Origin: Streptomyces akebiae
GTDB taxonomy: Bacteria > Actinomycetota > Actinomycetes > Streptomycetales > Streptomycetaceae
Assembly (NCBI RefSeq): GCF_019599145.1
Contig: NZ_CP080647.1
Span: forward strand, 6,882,001-6,946,000
Length of the DNA: 64,000 nt
Reading direction: 5' to 3'
A program made the position numbers and the translations under genes. Positions within the stretch are counted from its first letter, which is position 1, and the number at the start of each line of letters is the position of its first letter. The notes below the pieces were generated by a model, which ran no database searches, was not told where the DNA came from, and worked only from the letters and a program-made list of their open reading frames with translations. This document shows, in pieces, positions 17,391 through 25,276 of the stretch.

Positions 17391-20300
17391 GCCCCGTCGG
17401 CTCCTGGCCCCGCTGGTCCCTTGACGGGGAACCGGCCGCGCTGGCCAAGTACGTGCTGCCCGACGAGGTCGCCGCCCTGCTGCACCTGCCCGGACCCCCG
17501 GCCGACAGTCGCATCGGGCAGACCCGGGCTGTCTACGAGGCGCTGGCGGGTGCCGGGATCACCTACTCCCACGAGGCGCCCTCCGACGATCCCGGCCGCC
17601 AGGTCGTCCGCCAGCCCGGCGAGGTGCTGTGGTGCCCCCGGCACGCCACCTGCCTGGATCTCTCCCTGATCTTGGCCGGCGCCTGCCTCCACGCCGGCCT
17701 GCACCCCTTCGTCCTCATCCTCGACCCACCCGAATCCGGACGCGCCGCACACGCCCTGCTCGGCGTATGGGTCGACGACGTCACATCCGACGATGACGAC
17801 GACATCCGGATGCCGGACGCGGACGTGTGGACCAGCCGCCCCGACGGCTTCGACGACCTCGTCCAGACCGACCCGACCGGGCCGTCGAGACCACTTCTGC
17901 TGCTGGACCCGGTGGGCGTCGCGCACGCCCTGCCCCACTCACCCATCCTCGGCACCGGCGCCGCCTTCGCCGACGCCGTACACGCCGGGGCCCGCTACGC
18001 CCGTGAGTGGAACTGGCGCCTGGCCGTGGACATCCGCCGCACCTGGCGCAAGCAGGACACCCACACCCCCGCCGGCCGGCCCACCGACGAGCCGCTGCGT
18101 TCGCCGTACGTGGCCCTGGACCCGCTCGTGCACCGGCCCTTGCAGGTGCTGCGGGCCGAGCACGCGGTGGTGCCGTTCCAGGCCCGGGACGAGCTGACCA
18201 TCCTCACCGACTGGTGCCGCACCGTGGCCGCGGGGCCTTACACCGGCGTCACCGTCATCCACGGCGCCGGCGGCGCGGGCAAGACCCGCCTCGCCCTCGA
18301 ACTCGCCCACCAGCTCGCCACCCGCCACGGCTGGTACACCGGCTACCTGCGCGAACACCCGACCGGACGGGACTGGCTGGGCACCGTCGTCTCCCCCACC
18401 CTCATCGTCCTCGACTACGCCGACGCCCGCACCGCCGACGCCGAACAGCTCCTGGCCCTCCTCAAACGCCGCACCGACCGAGGCGCCGCACCCGCCGTCG
18501 TCGTCATGACCGCCCGCGCCGTCAACGGCCAGTGGCTCACCGCCCTGAGCAAGGCGTGGAACAACGACGGACATCTCGTCCGCATGCGCGACCCCCTGCA
18601 CCTGCCGCCCGAACACCCCGCCGGCGCCGCCCTCTTCCGCCGCGCCGCCCGCGTCTTCCACCACGGTCCCGATGACGAACTCGACCTCGATGCCGCCGAC
18701 CGGGCCGCCCCCGCCGACTGGACCACCCTCGACTACATCCTGCTGGCCCTGCTCGCCGCCCGCAGTTCTGACCGGCTGCCCACCACCCGTGAGGATCTCT
18801 ACGAAGAAGTCCTCACCCACGAACGCGCCTACTGGGCCCAGACCTACAAGAAGAACGCCGGTCTGGGCCGAGACGCCGACGCGCCGCTCGACGTCCTCAA
18901 CCAGGCCGTCGCCAGCCTCACCCTGCGCGCACCCACCACACGCAAGGAAATCAACGCCGCGTTACGAGCCGTCGAGGAACTGTCCGACGACGCGCCATGG
19001 CGTGAGACCATCCGCACCACCCTGGCCACCTGCCTGCAACCCGGCCCCGGCGAACCCCTCGTGCTGCGTCCGGACCCCATCGCCGACCACCTAGCCCTCC
19101 ACGAACTCCACGACGACGAGGACCTGCTCCCCGCCGTCCTGAACGGCCTCGACGGCGATCCTCTCCTGGCCGCCCTGCGCCAGCTCAACCGCGCCGCCGC
19201 GGCCGCGCCGGACAGTGCCACACGCATGGTGCAGGCATGGATCAGCGCCGAGGCGGACCGCTGGCAGCCAGTCCTCCAGGTTGCTGCGGAACAAGGCGGT
19301 ACCGCGCTGGCCGCCCTCCGACAACTGATCGACGACGAGCCGCCCGCGCCCTGGCTCGCCGACATCTCCCGCGCCATCCCCTTCACCACGATCGGCCTGC
19401 CCGAACTCGGCCTGCACACCGACCTGCGGCGCCTGGCGGTCCTGCGGGCCGATGCCACCACCCAACCCGCCGACCTTGCCGAGCAACTCCAGCGCACCAG
19501 CCACCGCCAATTCGCCGCCGGGGACCGGCGGGCGGCGCTCGCCTCCATCACCGAAGCCGTCGACCACTACCGCGCCCTTGCCCAGGCCGACCCCGCCGCT
19601 CACCTCCCCGACCTCGCCGGTTCCCTGAACAACCTCTCCAGCTGTCAGAGCAAGACCGGAGACCGGCAGGCAGCACTCACCTCCATCATCGAAGCCGTCG
19701 ACCACTACCGCGCCCTTGCCCAGGCCGACCCCGCCGCTCACCTCCCCGACCTCGCCCTGTCCCTGAACAACCTCTCCGGCTGTCAGAGCGAGACCGGAGA
19801 CCGGCAGGCAGCACTCACCTCGGTCACCGAAGCCGTCAAGATTCGCCGCACCCTTGCCCAGGCCGACCCCGCCGCTCACCTCCCCGACCTCGCCGGTTCC
19901 CTGAACAACCTCTCCGGCTGTCAGAGCAAGACCGGAGACGGGCAGGCAGCACTCACCTCCATCATCGAAGCCGTCGACCACTACCGCGCCCTTGCCCAGG
20001 CCGACCCCGCCGCTCACCTCCCCGACCTTGCCCTGTCCCTGAACAACCTCTCCGGCTGTCAGAGCAAGACCGGAGACCGGCAGGCAGCACTCACCTCGGT
20101 CACCGAAGCCGTCAAGATTCGCCGCACCCTTGCCCAGGCCAACCCCGCCGCTCACCTCCCCGACCTCGCCGGTTCCCTGAACATCCTCTCCGGCTGTCAG
20201 AGCGAGACCGGAGATCGGCAGGCAGCACTCACCTCCATCATCGAAGCCGTCAAGATCCACCGCGCCCTTGCTCAGGCCGACCCCGCCGCTCACCTCCCCG

Positions 20301-22750
20301 ACCTTGCCATGTCCCTGAACAACCTCTCCGGCTGTCAGAGGGAAACCGGAGATCGGCAGGCAGCACTCACCTCCATCGTCGAAGCCGTCGACCACTACCG
20401 CGCCCTTGCTCAGGCCGACCCCGCCGCCTACCTCCCCTACCTCGCCATGTCCCTGAACAACCTCTCCGGCTGTCAGAGCGAGACCGGAGATCGGCAGGCA
20501 GCACTCACCTCCATCACCGAAGCCGTCAAGATCCACCGCGCCCTTGCTCAGGCCGACCCCGCCGCCCGCCTCCCCTACCTCGCCATGTCCCTGAACAACC
20601 TCTCCGGCTGTCAGAGGGAAACCGGAGATCGGCAGGCAGCACTCACCTCCATCGTCGAAGCCGTCGACCACTACCGCGCCCTTGCCCAGGCCGACCCCGC
20701 CGCCTACCTCCCCTACCTCGCCACCTCCCTGAACAACCTCTCCGGCTGTCAGAGCGAGACCGGAGACCGACAAGCAGCACTCACCTCCATCACCGAAGCC
20801 GTCGACATCCGCCGTACCCTCACCCAGGCCAACCCCGCCGCTCACCTCCCCGACCTCGCCATGTCCCTGAACAACCTCTCCAACCAGCAGAGCGAGACCG
20901 GAGACCGGCAGGCAGCACTCACCTCCATCACCGAAGCCGTCGACCACTACCGCGCCCTCACTGAGGCCAACCCCGCCGCCTACCTCCCCGACCTCGCCGG
21001 TTCCTTGAACAACCTCTCCAATCGGCAGAGCGAGACCGGAGATCGGCAGGCAGCACTCACCTCCATCACCGAAGCCGTCGACCACTACCGCGCCCTCACC
21101 GAGGCCAACCCCGCCGCCTACCTCCCCGACCTCGCCATGTCCCTGAACAACCTCTCCAATCGGCAGAGCGAGACCGGAGATCGGCAGGCAGCACTCACCT
21201 CCATCACCGAAGCCGTCAAGATCCGCCGTGCCCTCACCGAGGCCAACCCCGCCGCTCACCTCCCCGACCTCGCCATGTCCCTGAACAACCTCTCCAATCG
21301 GCAGAGCGAGACCGGAGATCGGCAGGCAGCACTCACCTCCATCACCGAAGCCGTCAAGATCCGCCGTGCCCTCACCGAGGCCAACCCCGCCGCTCACCTC
21401 CCCGACCTCGCTGGTTCCCTGAACAACCTCTCCGGCTGTCAGAGCGAGACCGGAGATCGGCAGGCAGCACTCACCTCCATCACCGAAGCCGTCAAGATCC
21501 GCCGTGCCCTCACCGAGGCCAACCCCGCCGCCTACCTCCCCGACCTCGCTGGTTCCCTGAACAACCTCTCCGGCTGTCAGAGCGAGACCGGAGATCGGCA
21601 GGCAGCACTCACCTCCATCACCGAAGCCGTCAAGATCCGCCGTGCCCTCACCCAGGCCAACCCCGCCGCCTACCTCCCCGACCTCGCCATGTCCCTGAAG
21701 AACCTCTCCAACCAACAGAGCGAAGCCGAAGTCGCCTCTTCCGCCTGGGAGGACTCTCTCGCGGACCTGGAGTTCAGCCCTCTCGCCCAAGCGGAACTCC
21801 GTTCCCACTACGCCGCGTACCTCGCCGCACACGTTGATGCGAGTCTCGCGGTCGAGCAACTCGTCCGGGCAGCGCAAGCCTGCGTTGCTGGCGACCGATC
21901 GCCCCTGAGCCGGGCCAGGCAACGGGTACGGGGTACCGCAACACGCCTCGGCATCCAAGATCCGCAACTTCCCGATTGGGCCGTCGACCCCCTCCCCGAC
22001 GACGTTCTGGAACTTCTCGACCAATGGGCCAGCGCCACCGACTGGCCCACCACCGAGGCATTCCTGCACGCGCATGCCGACCGGCTCCGGCAACCGGACT
22101 TCCGCCGTGGCCTGGAACTGGCTGCGGCTCTCTTCCCCGAAAGCCCGGACATCGACAACCTCACCGAGTTCCTCGACCAGGTCGAGGCCGAAGGCCTTGT
22201 CGTCATCCTGGACCGTGGAAGGCACGACAACGAGGTACGTCAGACGCTCGACGCGTGGCTCTCAACTCGTACCTGGACGGAGTCCAAAGACTTTCTCGAC
22301 GGGCACGACAGCATCCTGCGCGCACCGGAAGTCCAGGCGCTGCTCGCCGGTGCTGACGCGCCCGAGGCGCGTCAGCACCTCGCTATCCTCCAACTCACCG
22401 AAGGCCTCTCCTCCGACCAGGTCTATGAGATCGTCACCGACCCGGACGTCGCGACCGAGCATGCCTTCGCCGCTGTCGACCAGGCAGATGTCCCGCTCAT
22501 GCGCCGCGTCGTGACCGCCCACCCGGGCCTGCTCACCGGCATCACCGGGGCGTTCTTCGCCACCGTGTCCGCTGTGGCCGGCGGTGCCGCAGACCAGGCT
22601 CGTCAGCTCGCCCAGGTCATCGCCGAGCACGGCACCGACACCCAGCGCCGTGCCTACGCGATCCGGCTCCGTGCTCTCGCCGGGCTCCCCGCCGCGCTGG
22701 CCGGGGCAGGGGAACTCGCCGATCTCATCCACCCCGACAAGCACTCCTGA
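17387..22750 (+). CDS. Giant STAND NTPase: transglutaminase-like N-terminus, P-loop NTPase, 16 TPR-like repeats, helical C-terminus
   Basis: A 1,787-residue protein coupled to the hydrolase by ATGA. Residues 60-220 resemble the papain-fold transglutaminase-like domain of several bacterial helicases: Cys89 in RHATCLDLSL, His122 in RAAHALLGVW, and a following LLLLDPVG then WRLAVDIR. The NTPase has Walker A GAGGAGKT (Lys299) and Walker B LIVLDYAD (Asp343), a STAND/NB-ARC layout. A helical segment (600-710) leads to 16 repeats of 46 residues at codons 717-1452, then about 330 residues of helical sequence without a known domain. Leu526 is encoded by TTA, so translation may depend on the bldA tRNA. 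Expected behaviour: a sensor repeat array triggers NTP-driven oligomerisation that activates the protease-like domain, the partner hydrolase, or both. Not recognised as a named system. Confidence 0.85.
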   Translation: MSPVGSWPRWSLDGEPAALAKYVLPDEVAALLHLPGPPADSRIGQTRAVYEALAGAGITYSHEAPSDDPGRQVVRQPGEVLWCPRHATCLDLSLILAGACLHAGLHPFVLILDPPESGRAAHALLGVWVDDVTSDDDDDIRMPDADVWTSRPDGFDDLVQTDPTGPSRPLLLLDPVGVAHALPHSPILGTGAAFADAVHAGARYAREWNWRLAVDIRRTWRKQDTHTPAGRPTDEPLRSPYVALDPLVHRPLQVLRAEHAVVPFQARDELTILTDWCRTVAAGPYTGVTVIHGAGGAGKTRLALELAHQLATRHGWYTGYLREHPTGRDWLGTVVSPTLIVLDYADARTADAEQLLALLKRRTDRGAAPAVVVMTARAVNGQWLTALSKAWNNDGHLVRMRDPLHLPPEHPAGAALFRRAARVFHHGPDDELDLDAADRAAPADWTTLDYILLALLAARSSDRLPTTREDLYEEVLTHERAYWAQTYKKNAGLGRDADAPLDVLNQAVASLTLRAPTTRKEINAALRAVEELSDDAPWRETIRTTLATCLQPGPGEPLVLRPDPIADHLALHELHDDEDLLPAVLNGLDGDPLLAALRQLNRAAAAAPDSATRMVQAWISAEADRWQPVLQVAAEQGGTALAALRQLIDDEPPAPWLADISRAIPFTTIGLPELGLHTDLRRLAVLRADATTQPADLAEQLQRTSHRQFAAGDRRAALASITEAVDHYRALAQADPAAHLPDLAGSLNNLSSCQSKTGDRQAALTSIIEAVDHYRALAQADPAAHLPDLALSLNNLSGCQSETGDRQAALTSVTEAVKIRRTLAQADPAAHLPDLAGSLNNLSGCQSKTGDGQAALTSIIEAVDHYRALAQADPAAHLPDLALSLNNLSGCQSKTGDRQAALTSVTEAVKIRRTLAQANPAAHLPDLAGSLNILSGCQSETGDRQAALTSIIEAVKIHRALAQADPAAHLPDLAMSLNNLSGCQRETGDRQAALTSIVEAVDHYRALAQADPAAYLPYLAMSLNNLSGCQSETGDRQAALTSITEAVKIHRALAQADPAARLPYLAMSLNNLSGCQRETGDRQAALTSIVEAVDHYRALAQADPAAYLPYLATSLNNLSGCQSETGDRQAALTSITEAVDIRRTLTQANPAAHLPDLAMSLNNLSNQQSETGDRQAALTSITEAVDHYRALTEANPAAYLPDLAGSLNNLSNRQSETGDRQAALTSITEAVDHYRALTEANPAAYLPDLAMSLNNLSNRQSETGDRQAALTSITEAVKIRRALTEANPAAHLPDLAMSLNNLSNRQSETGDRQAALTSITEAVKIRRALTEANPAAHLPDLAGSLNNLSGCQSETGDRQAALTSITEAVKIRRALTEANPAAYLPDLAGSLNNLSGCQSETGDRQAALTSITEAVKIRRALTQANPAAYLPDLAMSLKNLSNQQSEAEVASSAWEDSLADLEFSPLAQAELRSHYAAYLAAHVDASLAVEQLVRAAQACVAGDRSPLSRARQRVRGTATRLGIQDPQLPDWAVDPLPDDVLELLDQWASATDWPTTEAFLHAHADRLRQPDFRRGLELAAALFPESPDIDNLTEFLDQVEAEGLVVILDRGRHDNEVRQTLDAWLSTRTWTESKDFLDGHDSILRAPEVQALLAGADAPEARQHLAILQLTEGLSSDQVYEIVTDPDVATEHAFAAVDQADVPLMRRVVTAHPGLLTGITGAFFATVSAVAGGAADQARQLAQVIAEHGTDTQRRAYAIRLRALAGLPAALAGAGELADLIHPDKHS
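18962..18964 (+). other. TTA leucine codon (bldA-type control point) in the STAND gene
   Basis: In-frame codon 526 reads TTA within AAC GCC GCG TTA CGA GCC. TTA is very rare in Streptomyces and is read only by the developmentally regulated bldA tRNA, so the protein may be made mainly in ageing or differentiating mycelium. Confidence 0.85.
19535..21742 (+). repeat. Sixteen tandem 138-bp coding repeats (TPR-like array)
   Basis: Each unit encodes 46 residues, about ALTSITEAVDHYRALAQA then DPAAHLPDLAMSLNNLSGCQ and SETGDRQA. The first and last units have diverged most. Inner units differ at only a few positions, including many silent sites that are also shared. Two register variants alternate early (DHYRA and KIRRT), then AQAD changes to TEAN in the second half, suggesting block duplication and gene conversion. 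The period is exactly 138 bp throughout. Confidence 0.95.
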
Positions 22751-23289
22751 TCGGCTGCTGGGCCAGAGCCGGAGCTGCGACTGACCGGGGCCCGCCTCTC
22801 GTTGCTCAGGCCCCTGGGCGCGTACTCCGCCCACACCGTCTTGCCCGGTCCCTCGGCGCGCGGATGCCAGTCCCAGCGGGTGGCCAGGTGGGACACGAGG
22901 AGGAGTCCGCGCCCGGCCTCCTCGGCCCCCGACCCGTTCGGGACGGCGGCGGGGCGGCGCGGGAGGCGTTCCGCTCGGGTGTCGGTGACCTCGACGCGGG
23001 CGGTTCCGGAGTGGGCGTCGACGTGCAGGCGGAGGTGGAAGTCCCGGCCGGGGACATGTCCGTGCCGGACGGCGTTCGCGGTCAGCTCGGCGACGATCAG
23101 CACGATGTCGTCGTGGGCCTCGGTCCCGTAGGGCAGCCCCCAGGCGTCCAGCCGGACGGCCGCCAGGCGACGGGCGAGCCGGGCTCCACGGGGCGTGGAG
23201 GTGAAGCACATCTCGAAGGCCTGGTCACGGGGACCGGAGTCGGCCCTCACCTGCGGGGCGGGAGTGGGGCTGTCGGGCTTGGTCGTCAT
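22654..23289 (-). CDS. HATPase-c anti-sigma-factor-like serine/threonine kinase (RsbW/AbaA-module type)
   Basis: About 211 residues with a single GHKL ATPase domain. The N-box is IVAELTANAVRHGH, the D-box region LRLHVDAHSGTARVEVTDT, and the G-box GRGLLLVSHLATRWDW. Short proteins like this phosphorylate or bind anti-sigma antagonists or other regulators. ATG 23289 is used. The 3' end overlaps the STAND gene by 97 bases on the opposite strand, and the last 50 residues do not look like the family, so the functional end may be nearer 22800. With the divergent HTH/DUF397 pair it forms the module associated with antibiotic and sporulation control in streptomycetes. Confidence 0.85.
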   Translation of the reverse strand: MTTKPDSPTPAPQVRADSGPRDQAFEMCFTSTPRGARLARRLAAVRLDAWGLPYGTEAHDDIVLIVAELTANAVRHGHVPGRDFHLRLHVDAHSGTARVEVTDTRAERLPRRPAAVPNGSGAEEAGRGLLLVSHLATRWDWHPRAEGPGKTVWAEYAPRGLSNERRAPVSRSSGSGPAADQECLSGWMRSASSPAPASAAGSPARARSRIA

Positions 23290-23683
23290 GCCGAATACGG
23301 TCCCGCCCGTGGCGAGGCGCGGCCAGCGATGACGCGCTGACGCCTCCCGCTGTACGCACGGCGTCGGTACGGGTACGAGGCGTGACGCCGACACCCCTGA
23401 CCGACGCCTCGCCCTGCCCTCCGTGGACTCGCGCACCCGCGTCACCGCCACCGACAGCAGTAGCCGTAGGAACACGTTCTGCGGTTCTGGCCGGCGTAGA
23501 GCGTGCGTTGTGCGGCGTCGCTTGGCTGGTGATGCGCGTGGTGTCAGTGGTGCCAACGGGGCTGCCGGGCTTGGTCGTCGTACCGAAACGCGGTCCCGCC
23601 GGTGGCGTAGCGTGACCGGTGGTGACGCGCTGACGCGGGCCGTTGTACGCGTGGGGTGGGTGCGGGTACGAGGTGTGCGGCGT
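23266..23683. repeat. Direct duplication of the HATPase promoter/5' end (copies 23266-23390 and 23558-23683)
   Basis: Both copies run GGGGCTG(T/C)CGGGCTTGGTCGTC, then GCGGTCCCGCC-like sequence, TGACGCGCTGACGC, TGTACGC and GGGTACGAGG in the same order and spacing. Copy 1 includes the first codons of the HATPase gene. In copy 2 the start codon is changed (CAT to CGT on the plus strand), so it is a vestigial 5' end. Confidence 0.65.
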
Positions 23684-23728
23684 ATCGGTGTTCCCTGCGG
23701 GGGCGTTGGGCCAGGGAGGCGGTGTTCG

Positions 23729-24670
23729 ATGACTGAGCGTACGGCTACGGCGACGGCTGCGGCTGCGGGACCGGAAGAGGGCTTTCCGCCGGGCGAGGGC
23801 GGTGGAGGAGTCGTGAGCCCCGGGGCCGGCGGCGAGAGCGGCAACGGTGACGGAGGGCGGCCTGGTGACGACGTCGGCCGGGCCGTGATGGCGGCGTTCG
23901 GGCAGGCCATGAAGACGTTGCGGTTGCGCGCCGGGCTGGATCGCGAGGAGTTCGGGCGGCGGATCGGGTACTCCACCGCCACGGTCGCGTCGTACGAGCA
24001 GGGACGGAGGACTCCGTCGCCTCGCACGATCGACAAGGCGGACGAGGTGTTGGTGGCGGACGGACTGCTGTGCCTGTGGAAGGAGCAGGTGGAGCGGGCG
24101 CAGTATCCGGTGTTCTTTCAGGGGATGGCGGCCTTGGAGAAGGAGGCCGTTGAGCTGGTCGTGTACGACACGTTGGTGGTCAACGGCCTCCTCCAGACCG
24201 AGGAGTACATGAGGGCGTTGCTCGGCATGCGGTGCCCTCCACTCGACCCAGAAACCATCGAGCAGCGGGTGATCGCACGACTCGCTCGGCAGGAGATCTT
24301 CGATCGGCGGCCCGTACCGCTGTTGAGTTTCGTGATGGACGAGTCAGTACTGCGGCGCCGATACGGCGGAAAGGGCGTGCTGCGGGGGCAGTTGGAGCAG
24401 CTCCTGCTGATCGGGCAGAAGAGGAACGTGGCGCTCCAGGTCATGCCGCTCGACAGCGACGAAAGCGCCGGTGTGGACGGACCGTTCACGATCGTCTCGC
24501 GCAGTGACGGAAAGAGGTTCGTCTACGCCGAGGCGCAGGGAACCAGCGCTCTCCAGACCGACCCAGAACAGGCGGTTCTCGCTGCTGCCCGTTATGGGAT
24601 GATCCGATCACAGGCTCTCACTCCGCGAGAGTCACTGGAGTTCATCGAAGGGTTGCTGGGATCGCTATGA
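23729..24670 (+). CDS. WhiJ-like helix-turn-helix regulator with DUF5753
   Basis: A 313-residue XRE-family protein. After a low-complexity Ala/Gly-rich leader of about 55 residues comes the HTH (KTLRLRAGLDREEFGRRIG, then YSTATVASYEQGRRTPS). A DUF5753 ligand-like domain follows (VVNGLLQTEEYMRALL to ESLEFIEGLL). Relatives such as WhiJ repress developmental genes and usually need the adjacent DUF397 protein. ATG 23729 has GGGAGG eight to twelve bases upstream; the open frame to 23423 lacks a better start. The stop overlaps the DUF397 start (ATGA). Confidence 0.9.
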   Translation: MTERTATATAAAAGPEEGFPPGEGGGGVVSPGAGGESGNGDGGRPGDDVGRAVMAAFGQAMKTLRLRAGLDREEFGRRIGYSTATVASYEQGRRTPSPRTIDKADEVLVADGLLCLWKEQVERAQYPVFFQGMAALEKEAVELVVYDTLVVNGLLQTEEYMRALLGMRCPPLDPETIEQRVIARLARQEIFDRRPVPLLSFVMDESVLRRRYGGKGVLRGQLEQLLLIGQKRNVALQVMPLDSDESAGVDGPFTIVSRSDGKRFVYAEAQGTSALQTDPEQAVLAAARYGMIRSQALTPRESLEFIEGLLGSL

Positions 24671-24882
24671 ACATCGTCGAGTCCTCGACCGTCGTATCCG
24701 GCCTCGCCTGGGTCAAGAGCAGCTACAGCGGTGCTGAGGGCGGTCAGTGTGTAGAGGTCGCTGCCGCTACGGCAGTTGTGCATGTCCGGGACTCCAAGGC
24801 CGTCGCCGGGCCCGTTCTCATCGTGTCGCGTGCGGCGTGGGCGGGGTTCGTCGGGCTGGCCTCGTCGGAGCGGGGCGTCTGA
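24667..24882 (+). CDS. DUF397 small regulatory protein
   Basis: A 71-residue protein with the classic pattern WVKSSYSGAEGGQCVEVA and VHVRDSKAVAGPVL. DUF397 proteins are encoded next to WhiJ-like HTH-DUF5753 regulators and modulate them; some pairs behave like toxin-antitoxin systems. The ATGA overlap with the upstream gene ensures coupled synthesis. A strong terminator follows 15 bases after the stop. It is part of a three-gene AbaA-type module with the divergent HATPase. Confidence 0.92.
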   Translation: MNIVESSTVVSGLAWVKSSYSGAEGGQCVEVAAATAVVHVRDSKAVAGPVLIVSRAAWAGFVGLASSERGV

Positions 24883-24897
24883 CGCTCGTGCGATCGC

Positions 24898-24935
24898 GAG
24901 AGCCCTGCCGGTTCCTTTCGGACGGCAGGGCTCTC
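24898..24935 (+). terminator. Strong hairpin terminator after DUF397
   Basis: Perfect 13-bp stem GAGAGCCCTGCCG / CGGCAGGGCTCTC with a 12-base loop, followed by TTG. It sits 15 bases after the DUF397 stop and facing the small leftward ORF, so it may act in both directions. Confidence 0.85.
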
Positions 24936-24954
24936 TTGTGGGTGGGGGTGCCTG

Positions 24955-25059
24955 TCAGTTCTCGGCGTCTCCCGGGGGCCGGGTGTCACCGGGTTCCCAA
25001 CCGGCCTCGCGCAGACGCCGGGTGAACTCGGCGTTGAAGGTGGCGATACGGATGGTCAT
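24955..25059 (-). CDS. Possible 34-residue small protein
   Basis: Reading leftwards from ATG 25059, preceded by a good AGGAGGG at five to seven bases, gives a 34-residue peptide. It begins MTIRIATFNAEFTRRLREAG and has a Pro/Gly/Asp-rich tail (WEPGDTRPPGDAEN). It ends 20 bases before the terminator hairpin. The first half could be an amphipathic beta/alpha element. No family recognised. The evidence is the ribosome site and the fit between terminator and divergent gene. Confidence 0.5.
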   Translation of the reverse strand: MTIRIATFNAEFTRRLREAGWEPGDTRPPGDAEN

Positions 25060-25276
25060 ACGCCCTCCTGAGGGCCGCGCGGCCGAGGACACGGCCGACA
25101 GCGGGCACCTCGAATTCTCCGAGAGCGGATGAATGGTGTCCAACGGAGCGCCAGGGAAGCTTCCGTAGTTCCGGGAAATTTCTCCTACGACCCACCAATC
25201 CGGACCCGCCGCCGGTTCCGAAGGAGAGGGCACACGGCCCGCAGAGGGCGGGCCGCGCATCTTCACGGGGGCGTTC

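Noticed and set aside
19535..21742. CRISPR-like look of the 138-bp repeats
   Set aside because: Units are contiguous with no unique spacers and code for protein in one frame.
19091..22225. 1,044-residue open frame on the minus strand across the TPR array
   Set aside because: It is the antisense shadow of the 138-bp repeat; composition is VGEVGGGVGL-like filler and the plus frame carries clear NTPase and TPR motifs.
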